Below are positions 33,413 to 43,707 of a DNA stretch of 64,000 nucleotides, piece by piece. Every line of letters begins with the position of its first letter. The stretch's first letter is position 1. The stretch is taken from NCBI GenBank assembly GCA_947069175.1, contig CAMTDV010000017.1, positions 35,907,126 to 35,971,125 on the forward strand, given 5' to 3'. The notes beneath the pieces are model-generated. The model did no database searches. It saw only the letters and a list, made by a program, of their open reading frames with translations, and was not told the origin of the DNA. Source of the stretch: Scalesia atractyloides (taxonomy: Eukaryota; Streptophyta; Magnoliopsida; Asterales; Asteraceae). The position numbers and the translations under genes are program-made.

Positions 33413-34081
33413 TCAGTAATCGGGAGGTTCTTTACTGGAGGGAACAACACCGAAGTGCATAAGGTACCGAAGTTGCTCCGGGTTTATGCATGAACGCAAG
33501 AGGTTATCGGAAAGGGTAAAAACTAACCTACTTACCGGTGGGCGAAACCAACCTTTATTCCCTTTATCCGGGCTCTCGTTAAAGAAGGTGTATGTCGAAC
33601 CGCTCAGGTCTATGAGCGCATCGGTGGGGACCGATGGAGAGTCCTTCATGGCACAATCGACATAGGGACGACTATCGCTAATGCTAACGTAAGAGACTAA
33701 AGTACTTTTTATGACCTCGACATTGTTGGGTTCCAAATGCAAACTCAATGATTCCTCTTGGCCTTGAGCTTGTGAGGAGTACCTCTTTTTCATCATAAGG
33801 TCTATTTCTTTTATTTTTCAGAGAATCCTTTCTTCCATTTGGCTTAATTTGGAGGAGGTAAAGTCGTATGGAAGGGAAGTTTGAGTGCATTCGGTTGGGT
33901 AACATAGGTCATTTTTACATTCGCCAACCTTATAGTGATCCCCGTATGAGATAGATGGGTCTGCTAAAAACTGGGGTTCAAGATTTAAAATGTAGCATTC
34001 CAAATCTCGATGAGTTCCTCCACATAGTTGACACCACTCGTCGTAAGATTGGCGAAATAAAAAATAATCAATATCATCCAT
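33413..34081 (-). pseudogene. Gag-like fragment with CCHC-type knuckle, one in-frame stop
   Basis: Two blocks in one frame, 34081-33818 and 33796-33413, are separated by a single TGA and seven codons. The first contains CQLCGGTHRDLEC near residue 17, a C-x2-C-x3-H-x4-C knuckle of the type seen in Athila/Tat gag proteins. The second has SLSLHLEPNN, WFRPPVSRLVFTLSDN and LRYLMHFGVVPSS. It starts about 300 bp after the primer site, where gag would be expected, but no capsid domain is present. Function unknown; RNA binding is a guess from the knuckle. Confidence 0.5.
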
Positions 34082-34360
34082 GTGTATCAGAAGTTATCGA
34101 CTGTCGGATCAGACGGTCCTGTTTTCAGTAACTGGGTGATGGACACGGCCCCGTGTTGGCTTGACACGGCCTCGTGTTCAGCTACTTTCTGACTTAAAAA
34201 AGCTTATGTTGCTGCTGCTACTTAGACACGGCCCCGTGTTGGTTGAACACGTCACGTGCTGCACATCTGCAGATTCTCTAAAAATCAAAAGTTCCTAAAA
34301 AGAAAAATATGCTAAAAATAATTAGGTCGTTGATTTTAAACTTTCTCAAAATCCTTGTGT

Positions 34361-34377
34361 CCCCGGCAATGTCGCCA
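34361..34377 (-). other. Primer-binding site, tRNA-Asp type
   Basis: On the minus strand the sequence after the 5' LTR reads TGGCGACATTGCCGGGG. Plant tRNA-Asp primer sites in Athila/Tat elements read TGGCGCCGTTGCCGGGG; two positions differ. It sets the orientation of the element. Confidence 0.75.
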
Positions 34378-34383
34378 AAAACT

Positions 34384-36078
34384 TGGTGTGTGCTAAGCGT
34401 ACTGTATTTTTATTGTTATTTTTAGTCCATTTTACGCATAGCCAAGTTTTAAATTTATAAACACGATATTCTACTAACACTAAACACACACTTGGGCAAG
34501 TGCACCCATCGTGAGCGTAGTATAGCGTTGGTAAGATACCAAGATCGTCCAAAGACACAAGAGCTTTTAATACCGGTTTATCATCAACGTCTAATCAATC
34601 TAAATTTTTTATAAAAGTTTTTAAAACATAAAGATAAATAAAATAAAATAAAATATAAATAGACAAGATAGAATCACTTGGATCCAACTTCTCTTTTATG
34701 TATCCTTTGATAGTTTTCGCACTTTCGGACTTTTTAATAGATTATCTTAGTTATAGTAGTAGGACCCTCTTTTAAAGGTGACGTTACCCTCAACCCAGTG
34801 GTTTGAGTCAGCAGGGATACAATCCCAAAAGGTCGGAATATTGGAAGATAATTAAGTAAGTTATTAAAGCAAAAAGTGGTAGGCCCCTCTTTTGAAGGTG
34901 ACGTTGCCCTCGGCTAAGTGGTTTGAGTTAACAGGGATACAATCCCAAGTAGCCGGTTTAAAATATTAATAGTAGTTTACATATGAGGGGTTCAAACCAT
35001 TCGCGCCCCCGCCATCCAATACCCATTGAGCATTGAAGGAGGCCCTAATATGTTTGAACCAAGTCCTCGCAGGATCTATACACTGAACAAGACAAGAACT
35101 TTACCAAACCACCCTTCTAACCCCCTTCCAAGTAGTTAACGCGCTTTATATAAACCGTAAAGACACAAATGAGCAAATCAATGACATCCTGAAGAAATGG
35201 TCAAGAAAATTCACTTTCAACATAAGAAACTAGTTATTAAAGTAATTAATACAAACCCAAATAAAAAGTGCCGAAAGATTAAAAACTAAAAGTAATACAT
35301 AAAAGATTAGTCTTCACCAAGTGATGTAAGGAATTTAGCCAAGCATGGCCTTTGTTTGACAAGAACCCTTACAATCTATCTTGGATCCCGAGACTATTAC
35401 ACACTCTAAAGATGGAAGATGGATGATAGTGGTGGGTGTTGGTGTTGTAGTGGTGGTGGAATGGTGGCAAAGTGAGAGAGAAGTGGTTTGCCAAGGGATG
35501 CCTTTGTGGGTAACCAAGCACCCCTATTTATAGCCTGAACAGAAGCCCGGCCACGACCCCGTGTCCAGCGGACACGGCCCGTGGCCATCATCCTTCTCTT
35601 TCTTCATTGATTGCATTTGTCAGCAGAGGGCCCCACACGACCCATGGCCAATGGGCACGGCCCTGTGGTCAACTGTTCGCTGTACTATCCAGATTCTGCA
35701 AATATTATTGTTGACCACGGCCCGTGTTACTCTGGACACGACCCGTGATGGGCGTGGAAGCTTCTGAATGCTTTGTCTTGTAGTGCAAGGCTTGACCACA
35801 CCCCATGCTTGGTGGACATGGCTCGTGCTCATCTTCTGTGATCTGATCTTTTGTCTTTTTTGTGGTGTTGCTGAGGGGTCGGGCATGGCTCGGTATTCCT
35901 TCTTTCTGTATTTATGTTGGTTTTAGCTGCTTATTTGCTTCTTTTGTTCGTTTGAGCTCTTTTTATCCTGAAAATACAAAAGGAACAAAGAACGTGCTTT
36001 TTCCAACTTTAGTACTAAAAAAAGGTTAGTTTTATGCCTCATTTGATGTAATTTATATGTTGTATTTTGTGTACATCA
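34384..36078 (-). repeat. 5' LTR of the Athila/Tat-like element
   Basis: This 1,695-bp partner of 28730-30416 has the same internal duplications and dyads (best pair at about 35550-35587, arms GGCCACG and CGTGGCC). Confidence 0.9.
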
Positions 36079-37000
36079 CGTGACATTTTGAGGAGCTCGA
36101 ACCAACAATCAGGGGAGTAAAAAACCTTTTTTTTCATTCGACACTGTGCACAAGAAAATATTTTACATTCGACAACTTACGTAAAAATATTTTTCAAACG
36201 TACGTAAAAACTATTTTACGTCTTCTGTTTTTACATACTTGAAAATTAGATTTACGCGTGACGTTTAGAGGAGCTTGGGTCGGCTTTCAGGGGCGTAAAG
36301 AAACTTTTTTACACACGTTGTCAAAACATTTTTTTCTTTATGTTTTTTACATAGTGGTGTTCTCATACTCATTTCGAGTAAATGTTTACACACATTTTCA
36401 AACTTTTTACTCACGTTGTCAAAAAAATTTTTACGCATGGTGTCGAATGTTTTTTTTAAAGTTGTAGTTAAAAGTCATCCAACGTTAACGAATGAAATTG
36501 AAATTCTCAACAAACATATAAGACACTTTTTTTACGCATGTTGTCAAAACATTTTTTTTCTTTATGTTTTTACATAGTGGTTTTCTCATATTCATTTCGT
36601 GTAAATGTTTACACACGTTTTCAAACTTTTTTACGCACGTTGTCAAAACTTTTTTTAGGCACGTTGTCAAAACTTTTTTTACGCACGGTGTCGAATGTTT
36701 TTTTTTTTAAAGTTGTAGTTAAAAGTCATCCAACGTTAACGAATGAAATTGAAATTCTCAACAAACATATAAGACAAATTTAACTTGAATTTTATAAAAA
36801 AATATTATGTCAGAATTAGGGAAAATAGAGCAAAAAGAAATAGATATCATTTTCGGTAATTTTGTATTTTGTATTTCTAATAAACATATAAGACAAATAT
36901 AACTTGCATTTTATAAAGAAATTATGTCATAATTAGGAAAACAGAGGAAAAAGAAATAGATATCATTTTCGATATTTTTGTATTTTCTAAATTACGTAAT
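36079..37000. repeat. Tandem repeats inside the inner TIR element
   Basis: Three arrays follow each other: two ~180-bp units (from about 36091 and 36268, the second partial) that continue the array split by the retrotransposon; two ~235-bp units (36300-36527 and 36528-36770) built on 'acgttgtcaaaac' and ending 'caacaaacatataagac'; and two ~110-bp units (about 36766-36985) with 'tagatatcattttcg'. Small ORFs across them are by-products of the repeats. Confidence 0.8.
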
Positions 37001-37668
37001 ACTTTTGGTGTTTGAATTTAAAACCTAAGATATTTTTTCCCAATTTTAAATATAAAAAGTATAAAAGGGATGAAAGAAAAGAGATATTGTTATCTTAAAC
37101 ATATAAATGATGATTTCATGTGTTTTATAGATAAGAGAAAATGGATGTGACAATAAGTGAAAAAGACTAAAAATACCTTTTTAACTTAAATTAATTATAT
37201 GTGATGTGTTAAAATTCTATTGGATTTGAGTAGTTCTCATGGTTCTCGCAACTAGTAGTGGTTCTAACTTAAACCGAATCCTATATATATAAACACACAT
37301 ATTAATATATATATATACACACACACACATAATTCTTTTCTTAAAAGAAATGATATGTATATATATGTGTGTATTTTTATGTATATTTAAAAAATACCAT
37401 AATTTTTTAATAAATTATATATTTTATATATTAATATATGTTTGTTTATATTTTTTTTAACATTTATAATTATATTTTATTTATATATATTGTAATCTGA
37501 CCAAAATACCATTGAGTTAACTGATATATTTAACAAAGTTAGAGGGTGTGATCAAAATGACAAAAAATGAATAATTCAGGTACCCAAAGGAAAAAAAACT
37601 ATTTGGACTAAAGTAGTAATTTGAAACAAAACTTGGGTACTAAAATGATAGTTTACTCAACAAATTTA

Positions 37669-38084
37669 TAAAGTATAATGTTTATTAAAATTTAAAATAA
37701 ACCTTAACAATTATTTTGTATTTTTAATTTTTACTAATACTCTAAAAAAAGAAAAGTAAAATATATTATATGCAATAAAAACTTAAACATAAAGCTTGTA
37801 AAGATACACAAAAAAGGTACTAGATAAAGCATACCAGATTTCACTTCACATCCACCTATTAACATATGCAATAAAGTAAAATCATCTCATAATAGGATAG
37901 TTTCATCTCATAAAAATTGTGAGGTAAGTTGTTTCAAAAACGCGAAGTGGGTTTAATTGACAAAAGCCATTGAAGTTAAAAAATAAAGTTGTCTTAAAAA
38001 AGTACGATAATTCTCGCTATAATTTAATTTAAACATGATAAGGGATCGTCATCGTCATCATACTTAGTAAATCTCACCAATAGC
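37669..38084. other. AT-rich intergenic DNA, nothing seen
   Basis: No domain-bearing ORF, repeat array or TIR pair recognised. Confidence 0.5.
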
Positions 38085-38290
38085 AAAACTAAGGTAGGGT
38101 CTGAGGAGGGTACGATGAAGATAGCCTTACCTCTACCCTGTAGGAACAAAGAGGCTGCTTCCAGACCCTCGGCTCGATAGTAGTTTTGCATCAAGCCTTG
38201 GACATAAGGCACATAACACTCAGCAACTGGGACGAAAGCCGATTAGTGCATGTACCCCCTTGTCTTTCGGCTATCAACGCCACCACATGA
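38085..38290. repeat. SINE-like dispersed repeat
   Basis: The stretch contains GGTAGGGTCTGAGGAGGGT, GCCTTACCTCTACCC, GAGGCTGCTTCCAGACCC and TCGGCTCGA words in an order that I recognise from widespread plant SINE-type or tRNA-related repeats. Ends and TSD were not found. The 62-codon minus-strand frame over it is not a gene. Confidence 0.4.
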
Positions 38291-39598
38291 TGCATAATAT
38301 ATACATTATTTGAAAAACAAATTAGTGCACTTTCACTTTTGCCCCCAGAGAGACACACATATATACATTAATACATTATATACGCATACCAGAATCACAA
38401 AAGAAAAAAATATATGTTTTTATCACTTATCATGAAACATGATAAGGGATAATAACATATTTTTTTTCCTTTGTGGTTCTTTTTAGTTTGTAGAAATAGT
38501 AAACTTTAGGGTTTTTACATTTTTGTAACGAAACTTTGGTTGTTTGTAACTTTGTCACAAAAGTTAAATGAGATTAGGTTTTTTTATTAGTTTTTGTTTT
38601 ACGTTTTTTTATGGATTTTGTCTTCGTTCGGTTTCTACTTAGCATGGTGTTTGGTGGACACATTTGGTCCCTCAGGATTTTTACCGCCCGGTTGCTGCTT
38701 AGCACGGTGTTTGGTAATCACATTTGGTCTCTCGGGTTTTTTTTCCCCTTGACTTTGTAATACGTGTTGGTATAAATTCAACTTCGTCCACATTTCACGT
38801 CACGTGAATTAATTGTTATTAAAATTTGGTGTTTTTATACATTTTTTTTCTTCGGTTTTAATCGTTGTTTGATTGCTACTAGCATGGTTTTACGTCCCCG
38901 TGACGCGTGGCTTAAAAGTAGTTAAGCTGAAATGCTATATGTATAGTGGTTGAATTGAAAATATTATGTGTTTCAAACATATTTGAAGCCAATTTAGTGC
39001 AAAACTTAATGCAAATATTTATAATAACTTGTCCAGTGTGCACATTTTTAAAAAGATTTCCAGTTGAACATATTTTAGTGTTAAGTACTCTGACAAAGTG
39101 GAAAACTTTTATAAAACCATTTTATTCAATTTATGACACCTAAAAATAATCATAAAAAGTGCTAGTACGTTTTAACCGTTTGTTAAATTTGTCACATCTT
39201 AAATGCCAATAGCGAATTTTAGTATAAAGTGGTTTATATTGGTAAGATCAAATTATTTGATTTTGGCTAAGTAAGATTTGAAGAAATCTTAACTTTTTAT
39301 TTTTCAAATTAATGGTTAAGATGAAATGTAAGTAACAAGAGAAGTATAAGGTATCTTGGGAAAGTAATATTTATTGACTCTCTCTGGAAATGTAAGACAT
39401 ATTTCACCCATATTTTTAAACGTTCATAACTTTTTTTATATGACATTATTTTTTTAAAAAAATTTCACCATAAAATCGAGTGTCTTTTTATCTTTAATTT
39501 GAGTACCATATTGTTATATCAAATATGACGACTAAAAAAGCCCACAAAAATGTGTTGTATTTCTCAGTCGTACAACATTTTTTTGTGTTGGATTTTTG
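38291..39598. other. Intergenic DNA with a short tandem duplication
   Basis: No gene seen. A ~65-bp unit with 'cttagcayggtgtttggt' and 'cacatttggtcyctc' is repeated at about 38620-38745; a degraded third piece may lie near 38875. Confidence 0.5.
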
Positions 39599-39599
39599 A

Positions 39600-39830
39600 A
39601 CTACATTTTTGTGTTGTATTTTTGTGGTGAAATTTTTTTGTTTTAATTTTTTCTGTTGGAGTTTTTGTACTACTTTTTTTGTGCTAGATTTTTTTTTGTT
39701 GTTATATTTTTTGTACCGGATTTGTGGTTATATTTTTTGTACTGGATTTTTTGTGCTATATTTTTTATACTATATTTTTGTGACAATTTTTTTGTACTAG
39801 ATTTTTTTGTTGTATTTTTAGAAAACAAAA
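39600..39830. repeat. T-rich minisatellite
   Basis: About a dozen imperfect copies of 'ttttttgtgctagattt'. Frames here read as repeated Phe/Cys/Tyr and look like membrane segments but are low-complexity artefacts. Confidence 0.85.
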
Positions 39831-39868
39831 GGGGTGCCATATGTTATTTTTCACACTCTTACTTATAA

Positions 39869-40209
39869 GGTCTTCCGTAGTGGGGCGCGAGCAGGAGGGG
39901 AGAAGGGTGCATAGCTCCCCATAGCGCCGCCAACACCGATACGGCGGGCGCTATGGGGGTGGAATTTGGTGGCGCCGCGATAGGCATAGCACCGTGAGGG
40001 GGAGATTTGTTTCAAAAGTCAGCCACACACACATATATACATACATATGTATGCATAATTGGAGGGGTTATTATTAATTGGGTAATGATGAGGTAGGAGC
40101 TTTATGACTACGGGCTCTAGTGATATAATGCCCCATAAAGCCCCTGTGTGACGTGGAACAACACGTGTCGCATAACGCCCACAAATGGGCTTTATGACTA
40201 CACATGGCC
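39869..40209. mobile_element. Tourist-like (PIF/Harbinger) MITE
   Basis: The ends GGTCTTCCGTAGTG and the reverse complement of the right end, GGCCATGTGTAGTC, are imperfect TIRs. Both sides carry the trinucleotide TAA (39866-39868, 40210-40212), the expected TSD for this superfamily. The left part is GC-rich with GGCGCC words. No transposase. Confidence 0.5.
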
Positions 40210-40347
40210 TAAAGCCTCACAAGTCGAGAGAGCGACCGTGGTTTGGTTCTTGCACTGCCACGTTACTAATCGTGCTCCGAAGAACTGGAAACCAGCCGTT
40301 GTAGACTTTGCGTTAAGTTTGTCGCAACCGAAATCAGAATCAGCATA

Positions 40348-41292
40348 TCATGTGAGATCAAAGTTGTTGTTCAATGGATACCACAAGCCGGTGCTAGGGA
40401 AACCCTTCAAATATCTTAATATTCTTTTCACGATCATCAAATGTGATAATCGAGGTCTGGACTGATAACAGGCGCATAGGCAGGTAGGATACATGATTTC
40501 AGGACGTGAAGCTTTCAGGTACATCAAAGATACTATCATTGACTGATATAAAGTCTCATCAACTTTGGCTCCATTTCGTCTGGGCAGATTCCATGATTGA
40601 TCGCCAATGGTGTTGAAAGCGGTTTAGTACTAGTCATCTCAAACTTCTGCAAAATGTCATGAACATATTTAGTTTGATGAATAAAAATACCATCCGGCAG
40701 TTGATTAACCTGTAATCCCAAGAAGAATTTCATTTCTCCCATTGAACTCATTTCGAACTTCTTCTTCATGATTTCTTTAAACTCTTTGCATAGTTCATCA
40801 TTTGTGGAACCAAAAATGATGTCATCCACATAGATTTGTACTATCGGCAAATGACTACCAACTTCTCGTCTGAAGAGCGTGCTATCCACTGTTCCTTTCT
40901 AATAGGTGCTGAGATAATGTCTCATAGCAGGCTCCCGGGGCCTGATGCAAACCATATAGAGCTTTATCAAGTAGATAAACCTTGTCCTTGTTTAGTGGAT
41001 CGACAAACCCCGGTGGTTGTCTAACATACACTAGCTCCTTCACCTCTCCGTAGAGAAAAGCTGATTTGACATCTAGCTGATACACCTTGAAGCCTTTCCA
41101 TGACGCAAATGCAAGGAATGTGTGGATGGCTTCCATTCTTGCAACCGGAGCATAGACTTCTATGTAATCAATTCCTTCTTGTTGATGAAATTCTTTGACA
41201 ACGAGCTGAGCTTTGTTCCGAACAATCATTCCTCGATCGTCATGTTTGCACTTGAAGACCCATTTAGTATCAATGGCGTTTTGATTTGCCAT
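40348..41292 (-). pseudogene. Copia reverse transcriptase/RNase H fragment
   Basis: Minus-strand blocks 41292-40882, 40889-40536 and 40539-40348 read through RT in order: DTKWVFKCKHDDRG, QEGIDYIEVYAPVAR, YQLDVKSAFLYGEV, ALYGLHQAP, then the catalytic YVDDIIFGST, MGEMKFFLGLQV and YLKASRPEIMY. Frameshifts separate the blocks, and the sequence stops before the RNase H catalytic core. No LTR is attached. It is a different subfamily from elements A and B: it keeps the TKWVF segment that B has lost. Confidence 0.85.
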
Positions 41293-41299
41293 GCTAATA

Positions 41300-41668
41300 T
41301 TGCATGATAGTTTTAAGTTAACGTTTATGCCATGTGGATTTGTTTAAACCTTTACATTATCTAGTATTCAAACTTGTATACTCGTCAATGCCTTGTGTGT
41401 TGAACTATACTTTAATACATATTGAAGGAAATTGATGATGATTAGGACGCATGGAATCTAGTTGGATGAACTAGAAACCCATTTTAATTTAGAATTTATG
41501 TTGTGTTTTGCTTCGTTGATTACGTTGTTGTACTTTGTTTCCAAACGATGTATTTGATTTAGAAAGGAAACATTGTTTATTAAATACTTGTCGCAAAATA
41601 GTGTTATGAAGTCTCTTGCAATCTATTTCTCCCGGCCCAATGAATCCGCCATCGGTTGGGGTGTGACA
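41300..41668. repeat. Possible LTR remnant between two Copia fragments
   Basis: No gene. The stretch closes with GGTTGGGGTGTGACA at 41668, an ending seen in many plant LTRs. No partner copy was found in the window. Confidence 0.3.
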
Positions 41669-41749
41669 AACCTGTTACCCGAAATCGTAGACGTGGCATA
41701 CGAGCAATCTGAGGATAGTTCGGAATGTGATTAAGATTTATGTAACAGT

Positions 41750-43707
41750 GTGGTTGAAATTTTTTTGGGAAAGAGTCAGAGACTATGTCAGGAAAGGAGA
41801 AATTTGTTCAAAAATCTGAGTGTGAAAGGAAGTTTAAGAAAAAGTCATAGTTTCAAAAGAAAGAAAATATTGTGAAAGATTTGAACAAGTTAAAAACAAC
41901 ATATCAATTGATGGGTTCAGAAAGGTTGTATTCTGACCGTGAATTTCCAATTAAAAATGTGAATCCAGATTTGATTGAGAAAATTTACAAACTTGTTGAA
42001 ATTGATTCACAGATGATTTCAGACAAATGTTTTTCTTAAAAAGATTATTATCAAATTATTAATCATCCAATCCAATGGGTACAAGGGTTATTAGGGTAAT
42101 CAATATAAAAGGAATTGGAACAATAGTATTAATCAGAGAAGAAACAATTTCGGAAACAACAATTTTCAAAAAAAAAATCATGGTTTAAGAAAAATGTTGC
42201 ATTTGTGTCTACAGAAGCTGAATTTAGAAATCAAACTAACAAAGAATTGCTAGAACAAAAGGAAAAGCGTGAACAAGCTGAGGGACCAAAATCTTTTGAG
42301 GGAGTTTATTCAGACACACGTTAATGTTATTACTGCCAAAAGATTGGATACATTGCTCTTCGTGTCCAAACAAAGGTCATAAGCATGTTCAGGCTAAAAC
42401 TTCAGAAGTAATCAAACAAATGAAATTGATATTTGTGCCAAAACAAATCTTGAAAATACCAGTTGCAATTGAAAAGAAATATGTGGTAAAACAAAAATTG
42501 GTTGAAATGGTATTAGTTTGAATGTTAACGATGAAATGCTTTTCCCAAATTAAAATCAGAATCATTTAAATGGGTTAAAAAGAAAACAATACTTTGGAAG
42601 TTGTCAAAAAATGCAAGTAAAATTGAAGTTAAATGTGAGTTGGTTAATGATACAAATGTTACTTCACCCAAGACTGTGAAGGCTTGGGGTTCCCTGTTTA
42701 AGTAATTGGTTTGTGCATGTGCAGGGGATCTCGAGGTTCTCAAAGTGGATCATCGATAGCGGAGCCTCTAGGCACATGACCGGAATGCTTGCCTTACTCT
42801 ATGATGTACGACCATATAAAGGCGGGTATGTCGGGTTTCCTGGAAATCAGGTAGGTAGAATTATTGGTGAGGGTACTCTTGGAAATGGAACCGCATCGTT
42901 TGACAAAGTGAACTACATAGCGGAATTAGAGAACAATTTGCTATCACAAATTTGGACAAGAAGTTTTACAATTCATTTTACAGATAGAGAGTGTATCATT
43001 TTGAAACCTGGGTTTATTATTCCAGAGGAGTGGATATTAATGGGTGTACCGAGAGAGAACGATCTGCATGTCCTAGATATGTGCACAACAACCACAACTA
43101 CGAAGACCACATAATGTTTTGTCATAAAGGTTACCGAGAAGGAATCAATTATGTGGCATTGATAGATGGGCCATATTCATCTATGCAAAATGAATTATCT
43201 GGTGCATTACAACTTAGTTGAGGGTATAAATGTTAAGAGTTTCATTTGATTGATGACTGTGTGCGTTGTAAAAGGGGAAAACAACACAAGAAGTCACATC
43301 CGAAGGAATTGTTCAGTTAAGTCAAATTACTTCTGGTGAGGTTGCATATGGATCTATTCGGGTCAGTCAACGTTAAAAGTGTAACTGGAGATTCATACTG
43401 CTTAGTGGTTACCGATGATTACTCACGCTTCTCCTGGGTAATTTTCTTGGAAACAAAAGACGAAACATTTGACTATCTTATGATCCTGTTCAAGAAGTTA
43501 AAGAAGCGGTATCATTTACCTATCCGTAGAATTCGAAGTGACAACAATACAAAGTTCAAAAGTAATAGAATACTTGAGTACTGCAACGAAAAAGGGATTC
43601 TTCATGAGTCCAATGCGCCATATACTCCTCAACAAAATGGAGTAGTAGAAAGGAAGAATCGCACTTTGATCGAGACAACACATACAATAAGGATCAAAAT
43701 ATTTTGA
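41750..43707 (+). pseudogene. Copia gag-protease-integrase fragment
   Basis: A degenerate linker (FPIKNVNPDLIEKIYKLVE near 41950) is followed by a decayed zinc knuckle near 42325, where the His has become Tyr. Protease is open at 42713-43114 with WIIDSGASRHMTG. A broken pre-integrase Cys motif (DDCVRCKRGKQHKKSH near 43255) precedes the integrase core at 43336-43707. The core keeps HMDLFGS and NGVVERKNRT but has SDNNTKF instead of SDNGTEF. The reading ends abruptly after LIETTHT. It faces the RT fragment at 40348-41292 head-to-head; together they could be inverted halves of one element. Confidence 0.75.

Larger units (their letters stand above)
28730..36078 (-). mobile_element. Non-autonomous Athila/Tat-like LTR retrotransposon (LARD-like)
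   Basis: LTRs lie at 28730-30416 and 34384-36078; both start TGGTGTGTGC and end TACATCA. A tRNA-Asp-type primer site adjoins the right LTR and a polypurine tract adjoins the left LTR, so the element runs on the minus strand. The 3.97-kb interior lacks protease, RT and integrase and has only small ORFs (a CCHC-like fragment, a 127-codon continuation and a 152-codon ORF). Flanking 5-mers are aatga and cgtga. The repeat unit at 36250, which has no insertion, reads ttacg-cgtga-cg, supporting a decayed cgtga TSD. Mobilisation would need enzymes from a relative. Confidence 0.8.
28085..37282. mobile_element. Inner TIR element (MULE/MITE-like) with internal tandem repeats
   Basis: The left end AGGGATGGGTTAAATTAGAG at 28085 matches the reverse complement of the right end (AGGATTCGGTTTAAGTTAGA) ending at 37282. 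Both continue with an ACCAC word, and the resemblance fades inside 100-150 bp. It sits within TA repeats, so the TSD cannot be fixed. Without the retrotransposon it is about 1.85 kb and holds no transposase, only tandem repeats built on GTAAAAAC and GTTGTCAAAA words. Confidence 0.6.
27743..37658. mobile_element. Outer MULE-like long-TIR element, now hosting nested insertions
   Basis: Sequences at about 27743-27920 and 37492-37658 are inverted copies of one another. Shared words are CATTTTAGT, CTTTAGTNCAAATAG, TTTTGATCAC and GGTATTTTGGTCAGATTAC (read from the left). They are flanked by a perfect 10-bp repeat, aacaaattta (27733-27742 and 37659-37668). Without nested material the element is only about 800 bp, so it was a MITE-sized Mutator-like element. 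The inner flanks (27925-28080 and 37285-37490) are AT-rich with TA/TG microsatellites. Confidence 0.8.

Noticed and set aside
39609..39868. Phe/Tyr/Cys-rich ORFs resembling membrane proteins
   Set aside because: They translate the T-rich minisatellite in several frames.
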